Shown: positions 1 through 8,560 of the stretch, one piece after another
Numbering within the stretch: the first letter of the stretch is position 1
Layout: each line of letters starts with the position of its first letter
Assembly: GCF_000759445.1 (NCBI RefSeq)
Contig: NZ_JRMB01000002.1
Location: 868,001 to 932,000, forward strand
DNA length: 64,000 bases
Source of the DNA: Pseudomonas lutea
Lineage (GTDB): Bacteria; Pseudomonadota; Gammaproteobacteria; Pseudomonadales; Pseudomonadaceae
Direction of reading: 5' to 3'
The notes under the pieces: model-generated
What the model was told of the DNA's origin: nothing
Database searches by the model: none
The model's input: the letters and a program-made list of their open reading frames with translations, nothing else
Made by a program: the position numbers and the translations under genes

Positions 1-665
1 CTCAAAGTTTAAGAGCGTGCCCGCGAGGAGGCCGGTACATCCGGTATATATCCAGCAGCCGGGACATAGCCGTCGCGGGCAAGCGCGCTCCTACAAATCC
101 GAGGCACGCCGAAGGTTTCGGGTGGCTGCCAATATCAGCTGTAGGAGCGCGCTTGCCCGCGAAGACGTCGGTACATCCGCTACATATCCAGCGGCCGGGA
201 TACAGCCATCGCGAGCAAGCTCACTCCCACAATGCGTGCCGCGTGCCGAGTTCATACGTCCAACCCGGCTCTGTCAGCAGATAAGAAATGCCGACTCCCT
301 CACGCACCTACAAATCCGAGGCACGCCGAAGGTTTGGGGTGGTTGCCAATATCAGCTGTAGGAGCGCGCTTGCCCGCGAAGACGTCGGTACATCCGCTAC
401 ACATCCAGCGGCCGGGATACAGCCATCGCGAGCAAGCTCACTCCCACAATGCCTGCGGCGTGCCGATATCCTGCGTCCAACCCGGCTCTGTCAGCAGATG
501 AGAAATGCCGACTCCCTCACGCGCCTACAAATCCGAGGCACGCCGAAGGTTTGGGTGGTTGCCAATATCAGCTGTAGGAGCGAGCTTGCTCGCGAAGGCG
601 CCGGTGTGTCCGACGCATCCCTGTCGTCCGTGCTGATGCCTTCGCGGGCAAGCGCGCTCCTACAG
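1..665. repeat. REP island with 217-bp tandem repeat
   Basis: This 660-bp stretch holds no credible gene. A unit starting at 91, 308 and 525 repeats with an exact 217-bp period. Each unit carries a block starting GAGGCACGCCGAAGGTTT, then a REP on the plus strand (around 139, 356 and 571), and most carry a degenerate inverted REP (around 207 and 424). The third plus-strand REP has diverged to GAGCGAGCTTGCTCGCGAA. The last inverted REP (640-665) runs into the 3' end of the HlyD gene. Short open frames here are translations of the repeat. Confidence 0.9.
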
Positions 666-1538
666 GTTGTGTTTCGGGCCTTCCGTCTCGGGGTTCACGA
701 TCACCGTGCAGGTAATCCCCGCCGCCAGCACAACACCCTCCGGCACTTGATCCAGATGAATGCGCACAGGCACCCGTTGCGCGAGTCTGACCCAGTTGAA
801 CGTCGGGTTGACGTCGGCGATCAGCTCGCGGCTTTCGGGGTTGTCGCGGTCGTAAATGGCGCGGGCGATGCTTTCGACGTGGCCTTTCATCACTTCGCCG
901 CTCATCAGCTGCATGTCCGCCGGATCACCGATCCTGACGTGGGGCAGTTTGGTTTCCTCAAAAAAGCCGTACACCCAAAACGAGTTCTGGTCGACGACGG
1001 CCATCTTCGCCTCGCCCATTCGCGCGTAATCGCCGCGGTGCACGTTGAGGTTGGTGACGTAGCCATCAACGGCCGCCAGCACTCTGGTGCGCTGCAAATT
1101 CAGCTTTGCCGCGTCGAGTTGGGCGATGGCCAACTGGTAATCCGCCTGCGCAGAAGTGGCGACGTTGCTGGCGTCTTCACGGCTTTCAGCAGAGATCACC
1201 AAGGCGTCCATGTCCTTGCGCCGGCTGGCATTGACCTTGCGCATCTCCCACGTGGCCTTGCGCGACGCGACCATCGCTTCGGCCTGCTTGACGGCTAACT
1301 GGTAATGCTCGGGATCGATCTGCATCAACAGATCGCCTTTTTTCACCGGCTGGTTGTCCTTGACCGGGACATCGATCACCACGCCGCTGACGTCTGCTGC
1401 GACATTGATGACGTCGGCGCGCACCCGACCGTCGCGCGTCCACGGCGTGTCCATGTAGTGAATCCACAGCAGCCGGCCAATCCAGATGGCCAACGCCAGA
1501 ATCAACAAAGTCGCGATCAGACTGAAAAACTTTTTCAT
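660..1538 (-). CDS. HlyD-family periplasmic adaptor of an aromatic-acid-type efflux pump
   Basis: This 292-residue membrane fusion protein should couple an inner-membrane FUSC pump to an outer-membrane channel. The sequence shows one N-terminal membrane anchor (about residues 5-25), a biotinyl-lipoyl-like half containing VPVKDNQPVKKGDLLMQIDP (about 58-77), a helical hairpin, and the second lipoyl half with NLQRTRVLAAVDGYVTNLNV (about 147-166). Length and order fit the AaeA/EmrA-like family. It is the last gene of a four-gene operon on this strand, 15 bp after the DUF1656 gene. Its TAG stop (660-662) lies within a REP sequence, so the REP fixes the C-terminus. By family, the substrates are probably hydroxylated aromatic acids; that is inference. 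Confidence 0.88.
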   Translation of the reverse strand: MKKFFSLIATLLILALAIWIGRLLWIHYMDTPWTRDGRVRADVINVAADVSGVVIDVPVKDNQPVKKGDLLMQIDPEHYQLAVKQAEAMVASRKATWEMRKVNASRRKDMDALVISAESREDASNVATSAQADYQLAIAQLDAAKLNLQRTRVLAAVDGYVTNLNVHRGDYARMGEAKMAVVDQNSFWVYGFFEETKLPHVRIGDPADMQLMSGEVMKGHVESIARAIYDRDNPESRELIADVNPTFNWVRLAQRVPVRIHLDQVPEGVVLAAGITCTVIVNPETEGPKHNL

Positions 1539-1553
1539 CTCAAACCATGAGCC

Positions 1554-1754
1554 TCAACGGTAAACAGTGAGCGCCATGGCGCCGAAAATGCAGCTGAACA
1601 GGCTCAGGCGCAGCAGCGCCGGATGCCAGAAAAAACGGTACAGATCGAGGCCGGACATGAAGCGGTCCAGCGCCCAGGACAGCACCATCGCGGCCAGAAA
1701 CATGACGGTGACGGTGGGCATGTAAACGCCATGAAAGGCCAGTTCACGTGGCAT
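1554..1754 (-). CDS. DUF1656 small membrane protein
   Basis: This is a 66-residue protein with two hydrophobic segments (about residues 11-28 and 43-62) and the N-terminus MPRELAFHGVYMP, typical of DUF1656 proteins (AaeX-like) found beside FUSC and HlyD efflux genes. I chose the ATG at 1754 because it matches the family start; an upstream in-frame start at 1808 lies inside the FUSC gene. The start overlaps the FUSC 3' end by 11 bp, which indicates translational coupling. The role in the pump is not known for this family; it may be an accessory or assembly subunit. Confidence 0.85.
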   Translation of the reverse strand: MPRELAFHGVYMPTVTVMFLAAMVLSWALDRFMSGLDLYRFFWHPALLRLSLFSCIFGAMALTVYR

Positions 1755-3942
1755 GGGGTTGTCCTTGTGGCGTGGCCTCGACAGCCTGCTCTGCCCCAGC
1801 ACCTGCAAGCGGCGATTGCGGGTCGAGCAGACAGGTGCGAATGAAGTGCAGGTAACTTTTTACCCGGCGCAGCGCTGAGGTGTCGAAGTGCGGGGCGAAG
1901 GGTTCGTCAGTGTTTTGCACGCAGACAATCGCGTGATCGACAGCGGACAGGCTGCGGGCCAGGTTGTGGCTGTCCGGCTGTATGAACAGACGAATCAGCG
2001 AACGGCCCATGGCCCGAATCGCCTGCCGCCAGGGCTGCGATTCGGCGTAGCTGGGATGCACCGGGAGAATGTCCTGTTCACGGCGCAGCTCGATGATCGC
2101 CTGGCCGATTTCCAGCACCACAAACATCCAGCGCAATAGATTGCGCTGGACATCGGGCTTGCCGGCCGCCAGCCCGTACGCCTGGTGCATCAAGTCTCGC
2201 GTGCGGCTTTCAAAACGGGACCGAATCCCGCGCAGCGGTGCGCTGATCGCAAAACTGACTTGCTGGCGAAGATTGCCTTCCAGCCGTTGCCACAACCAGC
2301 GGCTGTTGGGCGGCAAAATGATCGCCCCCGCTGCGGCGCACAGAAGCATGCCGAGGACCATTGCGATGTAGTCGTTGATGAACCCATAGGGGTTGTACAC
2401 CGTGAGGTTGTCCGGCGCGGATCCGATGCAGAAGAAGATCAACAGCCCCAGCCCGTAACCGACCCATTGCGGGCGGGTGGTCAGGAATGTGCCGAACACG
2501 AACACCGGCGCCAGCACCATGCACAGCAGCGGGAAACCATCGATGCGCGGCAGCACGAAAAAGGTGATGAAGAACCCCAACAGTGCGCCTGCAAATGTCC
2601 CGCAGGCCATCTGAAACGCCATGCGCCTGGGATTGGGCGTGGTCGCGGAAAGCGCCACGGTCGCGGCGGACACCAGGGTCATCGAGGCGCCGCTTGGCCA
2701 GGCCGTCGCTACCCAGTACACCGACATGACCGTGAGAATAAACGTCGCGCGCACGCCCGATGCCAGCGACGATAACCAACTGGTGGTGGAGACAAAAGGT
2801 TCGACCCACTTTTCCCGCACATGGTTGTGATCGGCCAGCGACGCGTGAGTCTGGGCGTAGTCATGCAGGTCATCGACGAAGCGATACAGCAGTTCGTAGG
2901 CAGTATGAAAATCCAGCAGCTCGTCGTCGCTTGGGTCGGTCCCGACGAATTCGGCACGAAGGCTGCGCACGTGCTCCGGCAAATCCGCCTTGTAGACACT
3001 CAGCCGATTGGCGAGCAGCGCGGCGTCGGCGTTGGTCAGCGCGCGCCCGGCGAAGGGCTCCAGCAACCGGGTCAATGCAGCGAGGCCCGGTTGAATGGCT
3101 TGAACCGCCGGCGTCACACCGCGCCGACGCAGGCGTTCGAGCAACTGGTGCAGCGCGTTGAAGCGCGTGGTGATGGTCATGAACTCGCTGTTCAGCCGAT
3201 TCAACCGACCGTTGCGCCGACGCATGTGCGGGTCTTCAAACACCGTGACCGCACGCAGGCCTTCGAGCCCTATCGCATCGGCAATGAAGCGCACATTGCT
3301 CGCTTCAAAGGACGCCGGATCGCTTTCGCCGCGCAGGCCGGTGATGACGAATTGGGCGAAGGTGCCAAAGCGTTGGTACAGGGTGTTGCGCATCGCCGCA
3401 CCCGCACTTTGCGGCAGGATGGCAGCGCTCACCAGTGTCGAGCAGACGATGCCGAGGGAGATTTCAAGGACCCGCCACATGGCCGCCATGAACGAGGTAT
3501 CCGGGTGCGCAAGGGCCGGCAACCCAGTCATTGCGGCGGTGTAGCCGGCGAGCACGAAACCGTATGCGCGAAAGTTGCGATAGCGTGCAGCACCGGCACA
3601 GCAGAAGCCGACCCAGATCGCTAGGCTTCCGAGGAACAGCTCGCTGTTCTGCGCAAACAAGGCCATCAATATGACCATCACCACGGAGCCGGCGACGGTG
3701 CCGAGCAGACGGTAGAAACTCTTGGCGAACACCTGACCGCTTTGCGGTTGCATGACAATGAACACCGTGATCATGGCCGTGCGCGGTTGCGGCAGTTCCA
3801 GGCGCATGGCGATCCAGTAGGTCAGGAACGCTGCAGTCAGCACCTTGAAGATGTAGATCCAGGTCACGCCGTCGCTGCGTGCCCAGTCATTGAGGCCGCG
3901 GCGCCATTCCAGGGCTTTGAGCCAGTGCAGGGCTTGGCTCAT
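1744..3942 (-). CDS. FUSC-family inner-membrane efflux transporter (AaeB-like)
   Basis: This is a 732-residue protein with the two-block layout of the FUSC/AaeB family: an N-terminal membrane block (about residues 25-190), a long soluble region, a second membrane block (about 370-520) and a soluble C-terminal domain. It probably uses the proton motive force to export aromatic acids through the HlyD adaptor and the lipoprotein channel of the same operon. The start is set at the ATG at 3942 (MSQALHWLKALEWRRG). The longer frame to 4041 only reads through a REP element and adds the REP-encoded residues CRSALAREC. It overlaps the DUF1656 gene downstream and is separated by a 229-bp REP-containing gap from the channel gene upstream. 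Confidence 0.87.
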   Translation of the reverse strand: MSQALHWLKALEWRRGLNDWARSDGVTWIYIFKVLTAAFLTYWIAMRLELPQPRTAMITVFIVMQPQSGQVFAKSFYRLLGTVAGSVVMVILMALFAQNSELFLGSLAIWVGFCCAGAARYRNFRAYGFVLAGYTAAMTGLPALAHPDTSFMAAMWRVLEISLGIVCSTLVSAAILPQSAGAAMRNTLYQRFGTFAQFVITGLRGESDPASFEASNVRFIADAIGLEGLRAVTVFEDPHMRRRNGRLNRLNSEFMTITTRFNALHQLLERLRRRGVTPAVQAIQPGLAALTRLLEPFAGRALTNADAALLANRLSVYKADLPEHVRSLRAEFVGTDPSDDELLDFHTAYELLYRFVDDLHDYAQTHASLADHNHVREKWVEPFVSTTSWLSSLASGVRATFILTVMSVYWVATAWPSGASMTLVSAATVALSATTPNPRRMAFQMACGTFAGALLGFFITFFVLPRIDGFPLLCMVLAPVFVFGTFLTTRPQWVGYGLGLLIFFCIGSAPDNLTVYNPYGFINDYIAMVLGMLLCAAAGAIILPPNSRWLWQRLEGNLRQQVSFAISAPLRGIRSRFESRTRDLMHQAYGLAAGKPDVQRNLLRWMFVVLEIGQAIIELRREQDILPVHPSYAESQPWRQAIRAMGRSLIRLFIQPDSHNLARSLSAVDHAIVCVQNTDEPFAPHFDTSALRRVKSYLHFIRTCLLDPQSPLAGAGAEQAVEATPQGQPHAT

Positions 3943-3978
3943 GTCAGTTCCAAGACCTGCAGCGGCCGACCCGCCGCA

Positions 3979-4138
3979 TTCGCGGGCAAGCGCGCTCCTA
4001 CAGGTAACTGGGTCGTGCCTGCCCCGCGCGCATTGATGCAAAACCGCGCCCGATCGTCATCGGCCCCGCCGTTGCCGATGGCGGATCGGTCATCAATGGG
4101 CAAGCACATACCACTGTAGGAGCGCGCTTGCCCGCGAT
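3979..4138. repeat. REP pair inside the efflux operon
   Basis: Two REPs in opposite orientation (3979-4004 and 4113-4138) flank about 108 bp of unique sequence between the channel gene and the FUSC gene. The orientation TTCGCGGGCAAGCGCGCTCC then GTAGGAGCGCGCTTGCCCGC allows a long-range stem in RNA. This is the only long gap in an operon whose other junctions are 15 bp or overlapping. Confidence 0.88.
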
Positions 4139-4171
4139 GGGGCCGGCGCAGGCGACACAAAATCATCTGGT

Positions 4172-5683
4172 TCATCGATCAAACACCGCCAACGACACCG
4201 GCGTCTTCGGCACGGCGGTCTTTTCCGGCGCGGGCGAATCATGACCGGCCATCAATCCTCCTCCGAGCGCCACCACCAACTCAGCGTGCACCGTCAGGCG
4301 CTCGGCCTGGACGCGTTGCTGCACCTGCTGTTGATGAAACAGCAGCGTTTGGGCGTTGAGCACGTTGAGGTAATCGGTCAGGCCGCGTTTGTAGGCGACC
4401 ATCGCGATGTCATAGGTTTTCTGCGCCGCTGCCACCGACTGATCGGCGAACTGTTGCTGCTTGTCCATCGACTCACGGCGGATCAACTGATCGGAAATGC
4501 CCTTCAGCGCCATCACCAGGGTCTGGTTGTACTGCGCGACAGCTTCGTCATAACCCGCTGACGCCACGCCAAGTTCAGATCGCAAGCGCCCGCCATCAAA
4601 AATCGGCAACGTGATCGCCGGACCCACGCTGTAGTTGAATTTCTTGCCCGCGAGAAATTCCAGCATGCCGCCGCCGGTGGCCATGTAGCCCAGGCTGCCC
4701 ATCAGATCAACATTTGGATAAAACGCAGCGTGGGCCACATCGATGCCCCGTGCCTGCGCAGCGACGCGCCAGCGGCTGGCGACCACATCCGGCCGCTGCC
4801 CGAGCAGTTCGGCCGGCAGCGCCGACGGCAACTTCAACGCGGTATTCAAGGACAGCGTCGGGCGCTGCAGACTTGCGCCCTCGCCCGGCCCTTTGCCTGC
4901 CAGCGCGGCGATTTGATTGCGGCTCAGCGCGATGGCTTCGTCCAGCGCATCAATCTGGCGGCGGGTTTCAGGCAACGGGGCTTCGGCCTGACTGACCTCA
5001 AAATGAGTACCGATGCCGCCGTTCAAACGGCGCTGGGCCAGTTCGACGATCTGCTGCTGCTGAGCGAGCGTGGCTTGGGCGATGTCGCGCTGGGCGTAAT
5101 TGAGCGACAACTGGATGTACGCGCGGACGATATTGTCCTGCAACTCCAACTGGGCTTGACGCTCTTGCGCCGCGCCCATGTGCGCCATGTCCAGCGCCTG
5201 CTCGGAGTGATTACTTTCCTGGCCCCACAGGTCAAGGGAATAGCTCAGGCCCAGCGAAGCGCTGTTGTCCCACGTGCTGGTGTTCGAAAGCTCACCTGGC
5301 CCGTAGAACTGATCCGTCGGCCAGTTATGCCGTTTCAGCGTGCTGTCACCTGAGACGTGCAGTGACTCTGCGGATTCGGCAATGCCCGCCATGGCCTTGG
5401 CCTGACGAACGCGCGCAGCCGCCAGCGCCAGGCTTGGACTGCCAAGCGCGGCAAGTTCGATCCAGCGGTTGAGTTGTTCGTCGCCATAAGCGCGCCACCA
5501 CTGCCCGGCAGGCCAGTGAGCGTCTTTGTCCGCTGCCTTGATGGCATCGTCGGTAGCCAGTGTGTCAGGCGACAACGAGGTGTCTTGTGGGGCGATTCCG
5601 CCAGTTCCGATGCAGCCGCTGATGAGTAACGTTAAAGCCCACACACTGAGGGGCTTGAGCCCTCTGACGAGACGACGCGGCAC
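4172..5683 (-). CDS. Outer-membrane efflux lipoprotein (NodT/OprM family)
   Basis: This is a 503-residue outer-membrane factor. The N-terminus has a hydrophobic signal ending in the lipobox LISGC (cysteine at residue 24), so it is probably a lipoprotein anchored in the outer membrane. Two OEP repeats follow, with the family pattern EAPLPETRRQIDALDEAIAL in the first half and LPAELLGQRPDVVASRWRVA in the second. It is the first gene of the efflux operon and faces the divergent LysR gene over a 181-bp control region. By family it forms the trimeric exit duct for the HlyD-FUSC pump. The C-terminus beyond about residue 480 is proline- and lysine-rich and probably disordered. Confidence 0.9.
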   Translation of the reverse strand: MPRRLVRGLKPLSVWALTLLISGCIGTGGIAPQDTSLSPDTLATDDAIKAADKDAHWPAGQWWRAYGDEQLNRWIELAALGSPSLALAAARVRQAKAMAGIAESAESLHVSGDSTLKRHNWPTDQFYGPGELSNTSTWDNSASLGLSYSLDLWGQESNHSEQALDMAHMGAAQERQAQLELQDNIVRAYIQLSLNYAQRDIAQATLAQQQQIVELAQRRLNGGIGTHFEVSQAEAPLPETRRQIDALDEAIALSRNQIAALAGKGPGEGASLQRPTLSLNTALKLPSALPAELLGQRPDVVASRWRVAAQARGIDVAHAAFYPNVDLMGSLGYMATGGGMLEFLAGKKFNYSVGPAITLPIFDGGRLRSELGVASAGYDEAVAQYNQTLVMALKGISDQLIRRESMDKQQQFADQSVAAAQKTYDIAMVAYKRGLTDYLNVLNAQTLLFHQQQVQQRVQAERLTVHAELVVALGGGLMAGHDSPAPEKTAVPKTPVSLAVFDR

Positions 5684-5864
5684 TGCTGCAATTACCTGAA
5701 TGGGAGGGGAATCTGGAGTGCAGCGATTCTAGGGGGCGTCTAGCACGGCGATAAGCCGGGACTTCTGCGAATCTTTGTTACCGAACCGGAGATAATCCTC
5801 GGGTATGGCTGACATGAATCAGTAACTTCATGTCACAATTTGCTATCTCACCTGAGAACGGCCA

Positions 5865-6812
5865 ATGGACACTCTGCAAAACATGCGCGCCTTCACTTGC
5901 GTGGCGCAAGCGGGCAGCTTCACCGCTGCCGCCGCACAACTGGACACCACCACCGCCAACGTTTCGCGCGCTGTCTCCAATCTTGAAGCCCACCTGCAGA
6001 CCCGCCTCCTCAACCGCACCACGCGGCGTATTGCCCTGACCGAAGCCGGCAAGCGTTACCTGCTGCGCTGCGAGCAGATTCTGGGCTACGTCGAAGAAGC
6101 GGAAGCAGAAGCCAGCGATGCCCATGCGCGTCCGGCCGGGCAGCTGAAAGTCCATTCGATGACTGGGGTGGGTCAGCATTACGTCATCGACGCGATTGCC
6201 CGGTACAGGCGCAATCACCCGGACGTGTCGTTCGACCTGACCATGACCAACCGCGTCCCGGACCTGCTTGAAGAAGGCTATGACGTGTCCATCGTGCTCG
6301 CCAGCGAGCTGCCGGACTCGGGTTTCGTGTCCCAGCGATTGGGCATCACGTACAGCATCGTCTGCGCCTCACCCGCCTACATCAAGGCATTTGGCATGGC
6401 GCACCGACCGGCTGATTTGCTCAATCATGCCTGCCTGCGCCTGGTCAGCCCGGTCTTCCCGCTGGAAAAATGGGCCTTTGACGGCCCTGAAGGTCAGGAG
6501 ACTGTGACCATCGGCAACTCGCCGTTTCTGGTGAATTCGGCCGACGCCATGCAGGCAGCGATCAGCAGCGGAATGGGCATCGGCATCTTGCCGATCTACT
6601 CGGCGATCGAAGGGTTACGCAATGGCTCGCTGGTGCGGGTGCTGCCGCAGTACCGCTCCCATGAGCTGAACCTGTATGCGATCTACCCGTCGCGGCAGTA
6701 TCTGGATGCGAAGATCAAAACCTGGGTGGAATACCTGCGCGGCTCGCTGCCGGAAATCATGGCGGCCCATGAAGCCGACCTGCAAACCCATGTGTTGCCG
6801 CAGACCAGTTAA
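5865..6812 (+). CDS. LysR-family transcriptional regulator, divergent from efflux operon
   Basis: This is a 315-residue LysR regulator. The N-terminal winged helix-turn-helix is MDTLQNMRAFTCVAQAGSFT and onward (residues 1-60, with the recognition helix near 31-50), followed by a two-lobe effector domain (about 90-300). It is divergent from the efflux operon across 181 bp, the usual layout for a LysR protein controlling its neighbour. The parallel with AaeR and the aae efflux genes suggests it senses an aromatic acid, but the ligand cannot be read from the sequence. The start ATG at 5865 is well supported by the conserved N-terminal helix. Confidence 0.9.
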   Translation: MDTLQNMRAFTCVAQAGSFTAAAAQLDTTTANVSRAVSNLEAHLQTRLLNRTTRRIALTEAGKRYLLRCEQILGYVEEAEAEASDAHARPAGQLKVHSMTGVGQHYVIDAIARYRRNHPDVSFDLTMTNRVPDLLEEGYDVSIVLASELPDSGFVSQRLGITYSIVCASPAYIKAFGMAHRPADLLNHACLRLVSPVFPLEKWAFDGPEGQETVTIGNSPFLVNSADAMQAAISSGMGIGILPIYSAIEGLRNGSLVRVLPQYRSHELNLYAIYPSRQYLDAKIKTWVEYLRGSLPEIMAAHEADLQTHVLPQTS

Positions 6813-6924
6813 ACGCAAGGCCACCCTGCCTGTGAGAGCGATCAGTGGGGCCCTGCCAATCCCTCGGCAGGAATGTTAGCGTGCTACGCAACGCCCTTCT
6901 GAATCGCCCGAGAGAAGCTATCCG

Positions 6925-7899
6925 ATGAAAAAGACCGTCCTTGCCTTCAGCCGCGTGTCCCCGGAAATGGCCGAGCGCCTGCAGCAAGACTTCAATGTGA
7001 TCATCCCTGACCCGAAAAAGGGTGATCTCAACGAGCAGTTCAACGACGCCCTTCCCCACAGCCACGGCATGATTGGCGCCGGACGCAAGCTGGGTCGCGA
7101 ACAGCTGCAAAGCGCGACGCAACTGGAAGTGGTCTCGAGCATTTCGGTCGGCTACGACAACTACGACGTCGGCTACCTCACCGAGCGCGGCATCATGCTG
7201 ACCAACACCCCCGACGTGCTGACGGAAAGCACCGCAGACCTGGGCTTCTCGCTGATCATGAGCAGCGCCCGCCGCGTCGCCGAACTGGACGCCTACACAA
7301 AGGCAGGCAACTGGAAGCGCAGCATCGAAGCGCCTCATTTCGGCACGGATGTCTACGGCAAGACGCTGGGCATCGTCGGCATGGGCAACATCGGCGCAGC
7401 GGTTGCGCGTCGCGGTCGGCTGGGTTTCAACATGCCGGTTCTGTACAGCGGCAACAGCCGCAAGACTGCCATCGAACAGGAGCTGGGCGCGCAGTTTCGT
7501 ACCCTCGATCAGCTGCTGGCCGAGTCGGATTTCGTCTGTCTGGTGGTGCCGCTCAGTGAAAAAACCAAACACATGATCAGCACGCGAGAGCTGTCGCTGA
7601 TGAAGAAGAGCGCGATTCTGGTCAACATCGCCCGTGGACCGATTGTCGACGAGCCTGCGCTGATCAAAGCCCTGCAGGACGGCACGATTCGCGGCGCCGG
7701 GCTGGATGTCTACGAGAAGGAGCCACTGTCCGAATCGCCGCTGTTTGCGTTGAGCAACGCCGTGACACTGCCGCACATTGGCTCGGCGACGGACGAAACC
7801 CGTCAGGCCATGGCCGACCGCGCCTACGCAAACCTGCGTGCCGCGCTGCTGGGCGAAAAGCCGCAGGACCTGGTAAATGCGCAGGTGTGGAAGGGGTAA
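6925..7899 (+). CDS. ghrB: 2-hydroxyacid dehydrogenase (glyoxylate/hydroxypyruvate or 2-ketogluconate reductase)
   Basis: This is a 324-residue D-2-hydroxyacid dehydrogenase. It shows the N-terminal catalytic lobe with VSSISVGYDNYDVGYLTERG, the NAD(P)-binding motif GIVGMGNIGAAVARR (about residues 150-164), and the catalytic Arg, Glu and His in the contexts NIARGPIVDE, DVYEKEPL and LPHIGSATDE. This pattern fits the GhrB/TkrA subgroup, which reduces glyoxylate, hydroxypyruvate and 2-keto-D-gluconate in the cytoplasm. A good Shine-Dalgarno (GAGAAG) lies 9 bp before the ATG. It stands alone between the LysR gene and a REP island; no gluconate genes are nearby, so the exact in vivo substrate is uncertain. 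Confidence 0.85.
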   Translation: MKKTVLAFSRVSPEMAERLQQDFNVIIPDPKKGDLNEQFNDALPHSHGMIGAGRKLGREQLQSATQLEVVSSISVGYDNYDVGYLTERGIMLTNTPDVLTESTADLGFSLIMSSARRVAELDAYTKAGNWKRSIEAPHFGTDVYGKTLGIVGMGNIGAAVARRGRLGFNMPVLYSGNSRKTAIEQELGAQFRTLDQLLAESDFVCLVVPLSEKTKHMISTRELSLMKKSAILVNIARGPIVDEPALIKALQDGTIRGAGLDVYEKEPLSESPLFALSNAVTLPHIGSATDETRQAMADRAYANLRAALLGEKPQDLVNAQVWKG

Positions 7900-7959
7900 G
7901 CGCCGCAGTTGCTGATGGTCGTTCCCACGGTCCCCGTGGGAATGCCGCCCCCGGCGCTC

Positions 7960-8545
7960 CGTGCATGTCCGTTTGCAACACAACCACAGAAACCGGCTTG
8001 CTGGCGCATTTTCGGCCTGCAACACGACCGTAGGAGCCGGCTTGCGCTCCGCATTTCCGGCCTGCAACACGACTGTAGGAGCCGGCTTGCTGGCGAACGC
8101 GCGAGACCATTCACCCCGGCAGCGACTGACCGGCCGCATTCGCCAGCAAGCCGGCTCCTACAGGTTTTGGTGTCATTTTGAGGGCCCATGATTATTCCCT
8201 CGGCCCTATGCGAATACCGCCCGGCGCTGCGCATTTTCGACCTAAAACACGACCGTAGGAGCCGGCTTGCTGGCGCATTATCGGCCTGCAACACGACCGT
8301 AGGAGCCGGCTTGCTGGCGAACGCGTCAAACTATTCACCCCGGCAGCGTCTGACCGGCCGCATTCGCCAGCAAGCTGGTATCTACAGGTTTTGGTGTCAT
8401 TTTTGAATGCCCATGATTGCTCCCGCGGCCCCCGTGGGTATGCCGCTCCCGGCGCTCCGCGCCATTTGAAGAAGATGACGCGCAGCGTCACAGGCTGCAT
8501 TCCCACGCGGAGCGAGGGAACGATCAGTGTCGCCCCGGCGCTTTT
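7960..8545. repeat. REP island with two approximately 224-bp copies
   Basis: This 660-bp gene-free gap is filled with REPs of a second sequence class (GTAGGAGCCGGCTTGCTGGCGAA). The same block is met twice, with GTAGGAGCC at 8075 and again at 8299 (224 bp apart). Each copy has a plus REP, a short spacer CGGCAGCG(A/T)CTGACCGGCCGC, an inverted REP and a tail with TACAGGTTTTGGTGTCATTTT. Flanking segments 7921-7960 and 8430-8525 contain a further GC-rich palindromic repeat (CGTTCCC..CCCCGTGGG..). It lies between ghrB and the convergent DMT gene and may help separate their transcripts. Confidence 0.85.
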
Positions 8546-8560
8546 CACCAACCCCTCCTC

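Noticed and set aside
3943..4041. N-terminal extension of the FUSC protein
   Set aside because: The added residues translate a REP (CRSALAREC). The family start is at 3942.
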